A DNA stretch of 64,000 nt, from positions 63,838,228-63,902,227 of the forward strand of contig NW_023605083.1 in NCBI RefSeq assembly GCF_014898055.3, given 5' to 3'. Source of the DNA: Talpa occidentalis. Taxonomy: Eukaryota > Chordata > Mammalia > Eulipotyphla > Talpidae. Under the pieces are notes generated by a model. The model searched no databases. It was not told the origin of the DNA and saw only the letters and a list, made by a program, of their open reading frames with translations. The translations under genes were made by a program, and so were the position numbers. Below are positions 1 to 12,805 of this stretch, in pieces (within the stretch, counting starts at the first letter, position 1; every line of letters begins with the position of its first letter).

Positions 1-3000
1 TAAATCTGTGGAGACAGAGAAGCTACAGAAATTCTTGAAATTTTGTTTCGGATAACTAATTTAGGGAGTTAGGCAGCATGTTTACACAACTTCTCCTCTT
101 GTCTCTGAGAGCAAGGGTGTCTCTTCATCTCTATAGAGAGGGTTCCCAACATGTGGAATTACTTCCTGCTTCCAGGGGGAATAGAGAGGAGGTTCAGAAA
201 ATTCCTGCTGTTTGGAAGCATTCGCTGGCTGTTTCTTAATTCAGAATAATCAATCTGCCACTCCAGCACATCCTAGGGCAATCCCGCATACTCTAATAAA
301 TTAAGTGAAAATTTAAACCCGCTTCCTCAGTCTTACCAGCCACATTTCAGAAATTCACAGTTCAGGGCCTCCCTGGTGGCGCAAGGGGTTAAGTCTCAGC
401 ACTGTGAAGCTATTAGCAGCAACTGCAGCATGAGTTCAATCCCCAGCCAGGGAGCTACCCACATGGTGCAGCAGACCTCTCCTGTCTTGCCCGCTGCTCC
501 CCTCAGCAGTGTGTTTCAGTGAATCCGCCTATTCTGGTCCCCACTCTGTCTCTGGTGAATCCTCTCATCCCTGCCCCTCTGGCCTGCACCCCCAGCTCTT
601 GTATAAATACATCTTAAAAAAAAAAAAAAGTTCACAGTTCACTAGGTTAGGAGTCAGTGGGGCCAGTGGCTGCTGTGTCACTGCAGCTCCTAGATCGTCA
701 AGCAGAAAGTTCTGGGAACAGCACTGTAAACCTCCCTACTCACAGGGTGTGAGCGTGGGCAGGGAACTTCCATGCACTTAGGAGAAAAGTGAGTGGCAAA
801 CAATGAAAAATAGCTATTGCCAGTTTTACCTCATATTCTTCTCATGGCGAAACACTTCTTGAAATAAATTCCTCAGGGGAGGATTTGATATTCCCCTGTT
901 GACATAGCCTGTTAGGTGGTGGGTGTCAGTTTCCTGTTTTCCGGCACCTTTTTAACACATTGTCAGAGACACAAGATGGCCCTGCTTAGCTCAGGAATGG
1001 CTTCTTGTTGCCCCAACTCCTCATTCTGGAAGGTCCCAGTGGGCAAAGTGCGAGATTAGAAACTTGCAATTTGTGACTTCTGAGTTAGTGGGAAAGAAAA
1101 TTCTCTTTACTCTTGATTTGCCATTTGTGATTCTACTAAAAGAAAAAAGAAAAAAAAAAAAGCCCTTGTCTGACATAGGTGTTCTAACGGAGGTTTTTTT
1201 TTTAAGATTTATTTTTATTTATTTATGCATACAAGAACTGTGGTGTAGGCCAGAGTTGCGGGGGGTAAGAGGGTTCATCAGAGACAGTGAGCAGCAGAAC
1301 AGGTAGATCTACTGAAATACACTGCTGAGGGAAGCAGCGGGCAGGACAGGGGACGTCTGCTGTGACATGTGGGTCAGCTTCCTGGCCAGGGATCGAACTC
1401 ATGCCACAGTGGCTGGTGATAGCCTGACAGCATTGAGACTTTCACCCCTGTGCAAGCAGGGAGGGCCCCTAACTGAGGTCTTAGTGGCAGAACTGGGACT
1501 GGGTGAGGCAGCGGAGCTACCCAGGGCACAAATTTAGGGAGACCCTCACACCCAGGTACTGATCTTGTATTTGTCTCCTTACATTTTCCATCCTGGGGTC
1601 CTGGCTTGCCTCCCCATTGCCCTGTCCGGCGCTGCTGCCCTGTGGGCCCACTCACCACCCACTCTGGCGGGCTCACTGCACACATCCTGGGATTCCAGGC
1701 TTGTATATAACTCCTCAGCAGACTTGTACAGTGTCTGTACTGTCCTTCACCTGACCCTGCAGGTAGGGCCCCACCCTCTTAGTTCTTTGATAACCTGGTC
1801 CAGTCAGTCCCCCAGAGATCAGGGTCAGTGAATTAAACAGTCAAGAACTCTGATGACCTAGACTTTTCTGTTAATGGTTCAGAGAACACTTGCATTTTAC
1901 CTCCAAGCTGGACACAGCCCAGTTCTCTGTTCTGGGGGCAGTTGAGAGGCCTCTGACCAGCGTGGCTGTGGACAGGCACTCCCAGTTGCTCTTCCCTGGG
2001 ATTCTGTGACTTTCAGCATCCGGCTGTTACTGGTCTAGAAAGCTCAGGCTCCCAGCATGGTTCTCGCTTCCTCCTCCCTCCCTCATGCCTGCTTCTGCCT
2101 GGCTGATGTGGGAGCACATGGCTGGGCCTGGGTGTGCTCCGATTTGGGGAGGATGTGGTAAGGACTTGGAGGCCTCTTTGTGAAATCTGTGCTACTACCT
2201 GCTTCTCCTTTCTGCCCCCACAGAGCGTGTTGAAGAAGAGGGACCAAGTGCAAGCAGAGTACGAAGCCAAACTGGAAGCTGTGGTTCTGAGAAAGGAAGA
2301 CCGGCCCAAGGTCAGGGGCGCTTCTGGGACCTTGATGCACTCAAATACCCTGCCCAGTGCCCCCAGCCTGTGCTGTCACGGTTCTCCTTTTTGCTTCCTT
2401 TTATGTCTCCAGGGCATTCCAGATATATGTACTTGGAAATGAGTTTTTGGCAATTTCCTGGAAACGCTGCCGGTGGTTCCTTTCTCCATAAAAAAGCACG
2501 TTGTGGAGAGGAGAGAGCAGCCTAGAGCAGTGTTATCAACGTGTGGCTTAGACTGTCCACAAGCTACACCTGAGCTGTGATGAGGGAAGGGCTGACACTT
2601 GAGGTCCTTCACGGCAGCATGACCCCTGTCAGCCACCCAGGACGAGCGCTGTCATGTGTGGCGGGTAGCACGTGGGCAAACTGCGCTCTGGCCGGTTGGA
2701 CTGGGGACGCCAGCAGAAGGTCGTCCTTCCTAACAAAGTCTGAGAAGCGCTGGTGGAGCTTGGTTTTGCTGCATCCAGCCCCGGCACTCTGGGTCCAAGT
2801 TGGGGATCATAGTTGTTAAAATGCGTCGGTTGTGTTGGTTACTCCATTTGTTGCTCTTCTTTTCCCCCAGCCAGGACTCAAAAAAGAAGTCATGTTAATA
2901 GCCAGTGTGTGAGTGCTCATGGTGTGCTAATAAGCACTGTATATTATCTCATTTAGTCTGAACCACGACCCCTAGGTGCTGTTATTATTCCCATTTGAGA

Positions 3001-6000
3001 GATGGGCAGCCCGAGGCCCTGAGCTCATGATACAAGGGGCAGCATCAGGCTTACACCCCACAGTTCCCATTAAGCTACTCCACTCCTTTTTGTTTGTAAC
3101 TGGAAGGTGTATTTATTTAGAAAAAGAGGTAAGTAGGGGATGTTATTAAAACAATAAAAAATAGGGGCCCCAATTTCATGGAAAGAGCTTGATGTCAGAA
3201 GCACTGTCTTCCTGTGCTGGGACTCTGGCTGCCACTGAGCAGGGATTGACCCAGGAAGGAACCAGCTTTGGGAATTCACAGCCCAAGCTCAGAAGCATCA
3301 CATTGCGACTCTCTTGAGTGCTCTTTTATGTCAGTGGCTTCACAGGATCACCGCGCAGGCCCAGAGGAAGGCACTGTTCCTTCCCCATTCATGGGTGAGG
3401 ATACAAGGCACAAAGTGGCCGCCATCAGCTGCCCGGCCCTGTGGACAGCAGTGCTGTCATCCGGCATGCAGGGCACAGTGAGCATTTCATAAATACATGT
3501 GTGTTGCATTGCTTCTTGTGTCACCCATAGGGATCTACACCAGAAAGGGAAGTCTGTTTGTATCCTAGGGAACGTGAAGCCATGAGGGTTAGGATTCCTG
3601 TCACTCACCCAGTATCTGCAGCTGGAATGTGGCCAGAGAGCAGGGTGCCTGCTGTAGCTGGCTCCTGTGATATTCTAGATCATGATGCATCTGCTAAGCT
3701 CATGTCTTAGTCTCATTTAAAGGAATGGCCTTGAATACTGTTTATATATTTCAAAATTTCATTCTGACAATATATCTCCCAAATATAAATATAGAAGTCA
3801 CTTTTCCTGGCTGGGTTGGGAAGGAGAGATAATATAGCAGGTTATGCCGCTGGCCTAGTCTGGAAGCTGAGGATCCTGTATTTAAAAGGTGTCTCTTAAT
3901 AATTCTGTCAGCATCATACCTGCTCAGCATTGAATATAAGCTTTCTCAGAGGCCACTTTTGTCATTTTAATGTCATTCAGCACCGTACAGGACAGTTCCT
4001 TTCCAATGACAGGAGCTGAGGTGATGAATAACAGGCCAAGTTAAATCTTGAGGGAACCCTGCATCCTCCTTGGAACAGACAGAGCAGAGGGGACAGCTGT
4101 TTCTGGCTCCCACTTTTCATGCAGCTGAACTTGGGGCTTCCCACCTCATGCTCTGCCCTCGTTGTTGGTCTGGGTGACTCTCCTCTTCTTCCCAGGAAAT
4201 CTTCCTGCAACTGCCGTTCTCAGTTCCACGTAGCATTCCTTAGCTCTTGGCTGCTAGCGTTCTCTCCAGCCAGTGAGACTGACTTGTAGGTTTCAAACAC
4301 GCCCACACTCCTCAGCCCACCATGGGAAGCAGTCTTCACCTTTCCTCTTTCTGGTGGGACACCATGCCAGGCCAGAATCAATTTTGCTACTTGTTTGGCA
4401 GTTGTGATATTTCACAACCAAGCATGACAGTGCTGTGCCAGTGAGTGTGATTGAACAGTATGGGCAGCAGAAATGGTGGCACCAGTTTTGCATTGGTGGC
4501 AGCAGCCACGTTAGTGGGCAGAGGAGGCCGCCTGTCTAAGTGGCTGTGGTCTAGTAGAAAGCACAGGATTTACAATCAGATCAAATCCCAGCATGGACTG
4601 ATTTGCTCATTAACCTTTGTGGGATTCCTGCGGGTGATGGTTGTGAGGATGTAAAATGTCTGATGTGGTAACACACACTGTGTGGAGCCCCTACTTCCTG
4701 CACTATCTCTAATCGCCTTGAGTAGGAATGCTGAGAACTTTGCTTTCTGGGTTTGTTGTCACTTAGGGCTTTTATTTTGTCTATTTAAAGTTTTTTTTCT
4801 TGCCACACTTGTTTCCAGATGGCCCCTGCCTTCCCACTCCTGCCAAATGCCCACCCTGCCTGGTAGCCTGCCGTTAGCAGGTGGACACCTCTCTAGGACA
4901 TGGGTCCTGAAGGTTTTGCTATGCTTTCTTTGTCTTATGTAGTTTTGAGACCTACTTTCCAGAACAGCTGCTGGTGAGATGAACACTAGGTATCAGGAAG
5001 TGGGTCAGGGCTGATTCTACTCCAAGGACTCACCCAGTTTCCTGTTGTCCATAACTTACAGCGGGAGCAAGATGGCCATAGGTCCATTACCGAGTGTGGG
5101 AAGCAGTAGATTGCTGCTGGAAGGCGGGTTTTTCACAAGAAAATTCTGGAATTGGTCATGTTAACAAATCTGAGGAGTCTATTTTGAGGTGATACTTAGC
5201 AGGTTGCTCTGAAAAGCGAGGCCAAATTGAGTTTGTGAAGCCATGGAGTGGTATCAAAGAAGCCTCATGAATCTCCATGAGCTTTGCTCTGAATTTTATG
5301 ATGGAGGGGACTCCTCAGGACAAGGAGGTGAGCTCCATGGCTGAGTCTGCTGCTTCTTAGCATGTGCTGAGGGTAAACGCTGATGAGGTCCCTGAGCTGA
5401 GGGGCATTGTTCAGATCCTGGAACTGAAAGTTTTGCTTTAAATTGCAGAAGCTCAGCAGACCCTGAGGTGATTTTTCCTCAGGCAAAGGGAGCTTTGGCT
5501 TATGTAATCTTGGTTTTCCTCATTTTAATTTTGCAATTAGAGAGATGACAGGCACGTGGTAGGGGCTGATGGCCTAATGCTGCATCTGTCAAGCTCACAG
5601 CCTATGTAAATCCTAGAATCTGATCCTAGAGGAACATCCATGTTTTGTTCTCTTCTCTGTTTGACTCTTTTCAATGGTAATATATTCAAGTGTTAGTAGT
5701 TAAAAATAAGAACGAACAAAGAAGGGATGTCAAGAGAGAAAGCTTTATAAAAATCTTCCAGTTATCTTAAAAAGGTAAAAAGAGGGAGGCTGTTTTAGGT
5801 TCTGAACCTGGCGGCCTTCTACCAGGTACAGTGTCAGGTGAAAAAGCTGTCTGAAGCTTGTGGTGTTGCTGTGGAGTGAGAAGGTATGTGCAGTGAAGGT
5901 GGGTGGAGCAGGGAGGGGCTCTCCTGGGCTGTGGCTTCTCATTTGAGCAGTGGGGAGGGGACAAAGATGGTGGGTCACTTGGACAAAACTCTTGAAGAAG

Positions 6001-9000
6001 TCTGTGAACCCTTGAAAGCCCAGTGCCACCAGAATGACCAACATGCTGGAATGGAGAAGATTTAGTGAATAGCAGGAACTGAGTTCTAAAGGGCAGAAGT
6101 GGATGGAAGACTCCTTATCATGGAGTTTTTCAGACCTTCCAGTTAAGCAAGGGCTTCTGTTATTTGCAGATACTTGTGATAAGTGAGGACCGATATTTTC
6201 CTGGTGTTTCCCAAATTTCTCCACAGCAGCCATCATCTGAGCTGGGGGGAGAAAACCAGACTCATGAGGCAGAGGTCACATCCACCATCAACCACAAAAG
6301 TGGTTCATGAACCCTTTCTCCCCTAAGTATTGGGATCGTGTCTGCCTTACACAGTCACTGGGGGCTTCATAAACCTACTGTCACCCTAGGAGCTGATAAC
6401 CTGCCATTTCTAGCCTAACTCCAAGAAGGAAACTGAGGCAGAAATTTATATTGTAGGACCAGCACATGAAAAGGGCTCAGTGGTACATTTTTAAATGAAT
6501 TAAATTATCAGTGAATTACATTATCACCCTGCTCCCCAGTACACAAAATGCTTAGTCTCCTCCCACATTACCCTCCAGTTCCAACAACCCATATTTTATC
6601 CTGGATATTCTGGTGAGAGATAGGGGAGCCAATGTAAAAAATGCAGTCTTATTTTCTATTTAGAAGTTTTTTGTCTTCTGAAGTCTTATCTGGTGATTTT
6701 TTTTTTCTTGGTGTCTTGTGATAAGCGGCCCCCAACCGTTAGCATTGGACATTGCCACCTCCACGTCCTTCAGATACATGGTAGCATAACTCGCACAGTA
6801 CCTCAGAGAGAAAACTGAAACATGGAGATAAGAAGGGACGCTGGATGTTGCTGGTCAGTGAATCGGTTCCAAAAAGAAACAAAAGTGAAAAGAATGAGCC
6901 TGAGTGGCAGCTGCCCTCCTCTTCACACAGCCGGGCAGCTCCAGAAACTGGGTCACTTCAGGCACTTCACCCTAATTCCTCTTATTCTTGTCTTTTTAAG
7001 CTTTGCCCCTCATCTCTCTCCTAACCCCCCACACCTCTGTGGCTCTTTGGCTCTGCTCTCTTGGTTCTCTTTCTGTTCTGTCCCCATTTTTTGAGGTGAG
7101 CTGTGCTGATTCCTTCTCTGACTCTATAAACCTAGATCTCTCCATGACTTCTACCCTGCATCCCTCCCTACCTCAGCCCCTCCTTCATTCTCTAGATAAT
7201 TAAAAAAATGGGGCCTCCCTTGTGGCTCAAGGGGTTAAGCACCACACTATGAAGCAATCTGCAACCTCTGCAGCACGAGTTTGATCCACGGCCAGCCAGG
7301 GAGAACCCACATGGTGACGTATACCTCTCCTGCCTCGCCTGCTGCTCCCCTCAGCAGTGTATTTCAGTCAGTCCGCCTGTTCTGTTCCCTGCTGTCTCTG
7401 GTGAATCCTCTCACCCCCTGCGTTTCTGGCCTGTACCCCAGCTCTTGTATTCGTAAATAAATAAATCTTTAAAAAAATGAAATCATGGCAAAATACACAT
7501 AATTTAACATCTGAATCCTTTCTAAGTCTACAATTTAGTGTTAAGTAAATTCACATTATTGTGCAACCAATCTCTAAAGCTCTTTTCATCTTGCAGAACT
7601 GAAACTCTGTCCCCATGACACAGGAACTCTATTTCCTCCTTTCTTTGGCGCCTAGTAACTGCCACACTACTTTCTGTTTTCATAAATTTGACTACTCATA
7701 TATATAGAGCCATATTGTATTTGTCCTGTTGTAACTGGACAAATTTTACAAATTTTACTCAGCATAATAGCAAGGTTCATTCATGTTAAGCATGTGTCAG
7801 AATTTCCTTCCTTTTAAGGGCTTCATAATATTCCATTGTATGTGTATACCACATTTGGTTTATCCATATCACCTATGGAGGGACACATTAAGTTGCTTCC
7901 ACCTTTTGTCTATTGTGAATAATACTGCTATAATCATGGATGTACAAATATCTCTTTGAAACTCTGTTTTCAATTCTTCTGGGTATATACCCAGAAGCAG
8001 ATTTTCTGAATCCTTTGGTAATTCAGTTTTTAATTTTTTGAGAAACTACCATACCATTTTCCATAGTTGTGCCATTTTACATTCTTACCAGCGTGTACAA
8101 GGTCTCCAATTTTCCCACCTTCTCATAGACGCCTGTTATTCCCTGACTTGGGGTAGTTTCCATCCTGACGGGGGTGGAGTAGTTTGTCACTGTAGTTTTG
8201 GTTTGCATTTCCCTAGCGATTAGTGACATGGGGCAGCTTTCCATGTGTGTTTACCCATTTGTCTTCTTTAGAGAACTGTGTATTCAAGGCCTTTGCTCAT
8301 TTTAAAATGGGGTGGTTGGTTTTGTTGTTGAGATATTTCAACCCTGCCATGTGGAAGGAGGTCTCACCTCTGCCCAGCTGCAGCTACCCCCTGTCTGGTC
8401 TGTGGACCTGTCTTTTCCTTGAGCCCTGGGGGACTGTTGGTACCCTGGGTGCCCAGACTAGAAACTTGCAGCTCTTCTCCATCATACTGTATCTTACTTC
8501 TCATGTACAACTGGTTGCCAAATCTGTCAGTCTGGCTCCAGCAGATTGTCCTTCTGGTGTTATATGCATCACCCTGATTCCATGGTGCCCAGGATGCTCT
8601 CAATGCCAATAGAAATTGGTGTTGACTCATCTTTGATCTCTGGTGAAAATCTTAGGGTGTGGTCGCATGGGTAAAATGTAGCATAAAGCTCAAAAGAATG
8701 TAGTTTAGAAATAATTTATATTTGGAAACATTTTATAATAGCTTATATTTGGAAAATGAAAAGAATCTTTTTATAAGACATAGACTAAAACTCAAAATAT
8801 TCTTATTATGCAAATAATTCTTGATTAACAATTTATAGTATTCATATTGGTAAGAACGAAGAAATATTTGTTGAGTACTTAATATATGCTACGTACCAAA
8901 TGCTTTGTGCATCTTATATCATTTAATCTAAAAACAGTCTTATAAGGTGGATAGTACTAACCAGAAGAAGGTGAAGCACATACACATTTTTGTGTATAGA

Positions 9001-12000
9001 TGGACTTAAAAAGGAACCAAAGGTATATAACTCTGCAGTCAAATGCTCTGTCACTGAGCTATACCCCTGAAAGGTATATAACTCTGAATGGGAATGATTC
9101 TTCTTCCTGTTTGTATTCTGGGCCTATTTCCCCATGAGTTTCTGTTGTACTGGGGTTAGTTTGAAGATTTGGGTCAGGATAGCCTTTTTCTGAATTCCTT
9201 TTTAGACTTGAAATCCTAAAACTGCCTTCAAGTAAATGCCTCCAGAGGAGAGAGTGTGTTTACAGCATTTAATGAGTCCTTTGGCCTTTTACCAATGTGA
9301 GGAGAGGCATCAAGAAATGAGATATAGTTCCATGTACAAAGCACCCATTTGTGTGTCCACTTTCCAGGTGCCTGCAGATGTTGAGAAATGTCAGGACCGG
9401 ATGGAGTGTTTCAACGCCGATCTGAAGGCTGACATGGAGCGGTGGCAGAACAACAAGAGGCAGGACTTCCGGCAGCTGCTGATGGGGATGGCAGACAAGA
9501 ACATCCAGTATTATGAGAAGGTAATGAGCCTGCTGTTGGGGCCACAGCCCTCTCATCTAGGAAGCATTTCTAATAGCCAGACCTTAAGCAAGACCTGCCA
9601 GGAATCTAGAAGTGGGGCTCCGCCAGGCCATAGCCACCCTTGTTTTATGTTTAGTCTTAGCAGCTCCTCTGTGTCCTTGCCCTGCCATGTAGAAGCTGTG
9701 CTGAGTTTGGAAGCAGAAGCCTTCCAGGTGCCCATGGGGATTTCACATGCACATTGCTGACCAAAGCAGCAGTTTTCTGTGCCTGTGGGTCCCAGTGGTG
9801 AGCTGCTGCCAGAGTCCGCCAGGCCTGCAGCCAGAGGTGCTGCGGTCACGGAGGCTTTGGGCCCTCTCTAAGCTGCCTTGTGAACCAACATACGGGGACT
9901 TTCCCTTCCTTGCACCGTGGATCCCTCTGGACATCTGGTGAAACCTGAGGGCCCCTGATCAAAGTATGATTTGTTTTTTAAAAAATAGATTTTAAAGTAC
10001 TGTTTGTAAATACCTAAAATACAGGTATGTAGGATTGCAAAGGAAAACTATTGAAAACAGCTTTAAGCATGAATCACCTTGATTTATGGGCTTTAAGCAT
10101 CCTGAGGTGAAAGCACACGCACATGTACCGCACTTCACGCCATAGCTCAGTCTCTCCTCAGTCAAGGTTTGCTCCTAGAATACACAGCTCCAGATCAGAT
10201 CTGCTAATGAATCCTAATATTCCTTAAAGGATTAAGTCTCAGATGATCAGCCTGATCACAACTCAACAGGTAACCTGTAGACTTCCAGGTCAGGTTAGAC
10301 AAGCTTCATTCAGCAATTCCCTGCACATCCCTAGAAACATGTCTTTATCCAGCTAGAAGGATTCATCTTTTTTGGGGTCTTTGGTAGTTCTGGCTGCTGT
10401 TCAGGGGCCAGTGTGGCCACATCTTTATTTAGAGGAGAGTAGAGGAGGCAGTCATGGCCTGGCCCTCATTTGCCAGGCCTTAGAAAGGACTATTGTAGAA
10501 GGGGAGAGAGGGTGACAGAGTTCTTTTCACGGTGCCATTTTGATGGAGCCCCTGTGGTGTGTCTGGCTGGCCCTGGTGGATGCTGTGCAGAGACCACCAC
10601 CTTTAACCCTCACCAGAACACTGTCCAGGGGGTTTCATGATGTGGAAGCAGCTCAGCAAGGTTTTAAAACTCTGTGCAAGGTTATCCAGCTTGTGAGTGA
10701 CTGAACTCACAGGACTTGTGTCTACCGGTCCAGTCTAAAGATTCCCCCACCACCAGCAGCGCAGGGGGCAGGGACTGTGTCCTCAGCAGTCCTGACTGTG
10801 CCAAGGTGGAAAGGTCATGCCAGCTTCCCCCACCAGGCAAGGCCTCTCTGAATGCAGCTGCCCCATCTCAACTAAAGGCGTCATGTCTCTACAGGCTTAA
10901 GTGCACTGTCCATGAAGTTCACATCTGGGGCTTCAGTGTCCTCCCAATGGGAGTGATCCTTCCCTGCTGTTGTGCAGACACAGTGAAGCAGCGTATACCT
11001 GAGTGCCTGGCGCACACTGGCCTGTGGCGGACACTCCATAAATGCTGCTATCTTCTCTGATCTCATTGCCCTCCCTCCGCTCTTCAGCGGCCTCCCCAGT
11101 GTGTAGCCAGGCAAGGTGTACACTTGGTCGGATGTGTTCCTCACTCCTCTTGGTGACTGACCCCAACGTCCCCCGTCCCAAGACTCAAACCCGAGCCATG
11201 TATTCATGTTCATTGTGGGTAGGTCACTGCCTTGGGGCCTTACCTGGGCAGCTGCACGCGTTAAAGAACTCCTCTTATGCACTTGCTGTATGCACGGGAT
11301 CCCTTTAGTGGAACACACCTGTTCATCTGGGAATCCCACCCCTTCAAAGTGAGCTCAGTGCTCTCCAGGAGGATGGGAAGCGGGGGTAGAAGGTACCAGG
11401 GGGCATAATTCAGGTGAGGGACGCAGGTATGCAGGTGGAGCAGCAGGAAAGGTCAATGTGAAGAAATAACACTTAATCTGCATCCCCAGTGTCAGAGACT
11501 TAGGGAACAGGTATTCCAGGCAACGGGGGCAACATATGTGAGGAGCCTGAGGTAGGAAAAAGCTTGAGCATTTGAGGACCAGAAAGAAAACTGGTGTGTC
11601 CTGAGTTCCCTATGGCTGACATAGAACGACTTTTCCAGATCGGTACCTCTCATTTGACAGCTAGGGAGAGAGCAGGACCTGCGATGATATGCATCCTGTG
11701 CTGGCTCACTTTCCTTCTATGGGCTGGGGTCCAAGTCCCACTGCTTCTCTGACCTCAGAGTCCCCAAGCAGGAGCTGGGGAGTGACTTCTCCACTCCTGT
11801 GTCCGCTTAGCCTGAGGACGCTGCTCTTCTCCCACCTCCTCCCCATTGACTTAGCACAACTCCTGTCCATACCTGGGCTGCTTCTAGGAGAGGACTGTGT
11901 GGATCTCCTGTCCCTCCCATGAGGCCAGGGCTGCTTAAAGTTAGGGTCGTGTCTACTAAGCAGGTGTTCTCAGAGGAGAAGGTAGAGTCTTCCGAGCTCA

Positions 12001-12805
12001 TGGCCTTTCATAAGGTTCTGAAATGAAAGGGGGTTGGCATAGTGGAAAGAACATCAGTTGTGGAACCTCAACCTCCGCCTCTGCCTGCCTACATCTCAAG
12101 CAAGTTATTTAACCTCTCTGTGTCTCATTTCCCCCATCTGTAAATAATTACTCTGCTTCATAAAGGTGCGAGGAAGACTAGTGATAGCAAATGTAAAATG
12201 AATTACAGTTCTTGGGACATAATAAAACTCAACAATATGGGGTTCCCTTCCTCCATTTTCACTTTGGGAAATCCAGGAGGGGCCCAAACAAGCAAAGCCA
12301 AGGTTGATGAAGGAGAGTGGGTTTAAGCCGCCTCTCTGGGTCAGGGGCTGACCTTACCCGCTGTGAATGTCACCCGCACCCAGCACCACCTGCCCTGGAG
12401 CCGCGTCTCTATCCTGGCTGGGAACCTTGGGCCTCATCAAGGGCCCACAACTGCTGTCTTTTCTGATCTTTGAAAGGAAGAATTTCTTTGAGTGAATTTC
12501 TACAGACTAGCTCATGAACTTGATGGACAATGTGTAGAGACACTGCCGACTGCAGTTAGGATGGGGTGATATACTCAAAACCCATACCTGTTGCCTCTCC
12601 TTTAACATCATCCACATAGGCTTGGTTCAGTAGAGGTGACCCAGCGGGATGGATGGTGAAAGGGTGAGATGGGGCAGAATCAAGAAGTTGACCCTGAAAT
12701 CTGCAACTTGATGCTGACACGTGTGTGTGTGTGTTGTCATTTCAGTGCCTCATGGCGTGGGAGTCTATTATTCCACTGTTGCAGGAGAAGCAAGAGGCCA
12801 AGTAA
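1..12805 (+). CDS. SNX30: SNX30 (sorting nexin 30), 3' part of the gene, last three coding exons
   Basis: Only the 3' end of this gene lies in the window. Coding exons are 2224-2310 (29 codons), 9368-9520 (51 codons) and 12746-12805 (19 codons plus TAA), all in phase 0 with AG acceptors and GT donors. Joined, they give about 99 residues beginning [16 protein letters not shown], containing [17 protein letters not shown], and ending [12 protein letters not shown]. This is the known C-terminus of SNX30, the end of its BAR-domain helical bundle. SNX30 is a PX-BAR sorting nexin (full length about 437 aa) close to SNX7. It acts on endosomal membranes, binding phosphoinositide through PX and curving membrane through BAR; SNX4 is its known partner family. 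The sequence is charged and helical with no membrane segment, as expected. The PX domain and N-terminus lie upstream of the window. The adjacent SLC46A2 on the opposite strand matches the known mammalian gene order. No frameshift or stop is seen. Confidence 0.95.
365..630 (+). mobile_element. tRNA-derived SINE, full length
   Basis: The copy runs from the GGGCCTCCCTGGTGGCGCA head through the middle CTGCTCCCCTCAGCAGTG block to an AATACATCTTAAAA tail. It is flanked by the 11-bp TSD TTCACAGTTCA (354-364 and 631-641). It belongs to the older sub-type with GGGGTTAAG after the head. Confidence 0.85.
1195..1468 (-). mobile_element. tRNA-derived SINE, full length
   Basis: Reverse-complement copy with the poly-T tail at 1194-1203 and the head (GGGAGGGCCCC on the plus strand) at about 1459-1468. 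An imperfect TSD, CTAACGGAGGT / CTAACTGAGGT, flanks it. Confidence 0.8.
2224..2310 (+). CDS. SNX30: SNX30 coding exon (third from last)
   Basis: Eighty-seven bases, 29 codons, phase 0 at both ends. The preceding acceptor is CCACAG and the donor is AAG|GTCAGG. It encodes the charged helical stretch [16 protein letters not shown]...EDRPK of the BAR domain. Confidence 0.93.
2893..3060 (-). repeat. MIR-like ancient SINE relic
   Basis: The order CTAATAAGCACTGTATATTATCTCATTTAG, then ATTATTCCCATTTGAGAGATGGG is that of MIR read in antisense. It is diverged and the ends are approximate. Confidence 0.55.
4535..4690 (+). repeat. MIR-like ancient SINE relic
   Basis: The segment GTGGTCTAGTAGAAAGCACAGG... 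followed by CTCATTAACCTTTGTGGG and GTGAGGATGTAAAATG resembles a sense MIR. It is diverged and the ends are approximate. Confidence 0.4.
7211..7479 (+). mobile_element. tRNA-derived SINE, full length
   Basis: Head GGGCCTCCCTTGTGGCTCAA, central CTGCTCCCCTCAGCAGTG, tail AATAAATAAATCTTTAAAA. The TSD (T)TAAAAAAATG merges with the A-tail. It is inserted directly beside an old L1 fragment. Confidence 0.8.
7480..8335 (-). mobile_element. Old L1-type LINE fragment (3' part)
   Basis: The plus strand shows the antisense signature of L1 3' sequence: CAGCATAATAGCAAGGTTCATTC, ATATTCCATTGTATGTGTATACCACA, GGGTATATACCCAGAAG, and TGTTTACCCATTTGTCTTC. The element therefore lies on the minus strand. It is heavily diverged with no open frame, and the boundaries are approximate. 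Confidence 0.75.
8855..8965 (-). repeat. MIR-like ancient SINE relic
   Basis: TGTTGAGTACTTAATATATGCTACG then ATCATTTAATCTAAAAACAG and AAGGTGGATAGTACTA follow the antisense MIR order. Confidence 0.5.
9368..9520 (+). CDS. SNX30: SNX30 coding exon (second from last)
   Basis: One hundred and fifty-three bases, 51 codons, phase 0, between TTTCCAG and GAAG|GTAATG. It encodes [20 protein letters not shown]...[10 protein letters not shown], part of the BAR helical bundle and characteristic of SNX30. The downstream open frame past the donor is not coding. Confidence 0.95.
10530..10720 (-). repeat. MIR-like ancient SINE relic
   Basis: CTTTAACCCTCACCAGAACACTG, then AAGCAGCTCAGCAAGG and GTTATCCAGCTTGTGAGTGAC resemble antisense MIR. 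Diverged; low certainty. Confidence 0.4.
12030..12235 (+). repeat. MIR-like ancient SINE relic
   Basis: GGCATAGTGGAAAGAACATC, then AAGCAAGTTATTTAACCTCTCTGTGTCTCATTT, CATCTGTAAATAATTA and TGGGACATAATAAAACTC reproduce the sense MIR order from head to tail. Confidence 0.7.
12746..12805 (+). CDS. SNX30: SNX30 terminal coding exon with stop
   Basis: Nineteen codons plus TAA (12803-12805), encoding [19 protein letters not shown]. The acceptor is TTTCAG at 12741-12745. This is the expected SNX30 C-terminus. Confidence 0.95.
   Translation, partial: CLMAWESIIPLLQEKQEAK

Larger units (their letters stand above)
1..2223 (+). other. SNX30: SNX30 intron, partial (upstream of first visible exon)
   Basis: Intronic sequence ending in a polypyrimidine tract and the acceptor CCCCCACAG at 2223. 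It carries one plus-strand SINE (365-630) and one minus-strand SINE (1195-1468). The rest is unique-looking sequence in which I see no gene. Confidence 0.85.
2311..9367 (+). other. SNX30: SNX30 intron
   Basis: Intron of about 7 kb from GTCAGG to TTTCCAG. It holds MIR-like relics (2893-3060, 4535-4690, 8855-8965), one SINE (7211-7479) and an old L1 fragment (7480-8335). The remainder, roughly 3,100-4,500 and 4,700-7,200, is unique sequence in which I see no gene. Confidence 0.85.
9521..12745 (+). other. SNX30: SNX30 last coding intron
   Basis: Runs from GTAATG to the acceptor GTCATTTCAG, which follows a short GT repeat (12720-12735). It holds MIR-like relics (10530-10720 and 12030-12235) and no recent SINE. 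No gene is seen in the remainder. Confidence 0.85.

Noticed and set aside
365..440. tRNA gene in the SINE heads
   Set aside because: The heads are tRNA-derived but diverged, joined to a SINE body and A-tail, and repeated many times with target duplications. They are SINEs, not functional tRNA genes.
9236..9760. 174-codon open frame covering an SNX30 exon
   Set aside because: Only 9368-9520 is coding; the rest is intron read through both splice sites.
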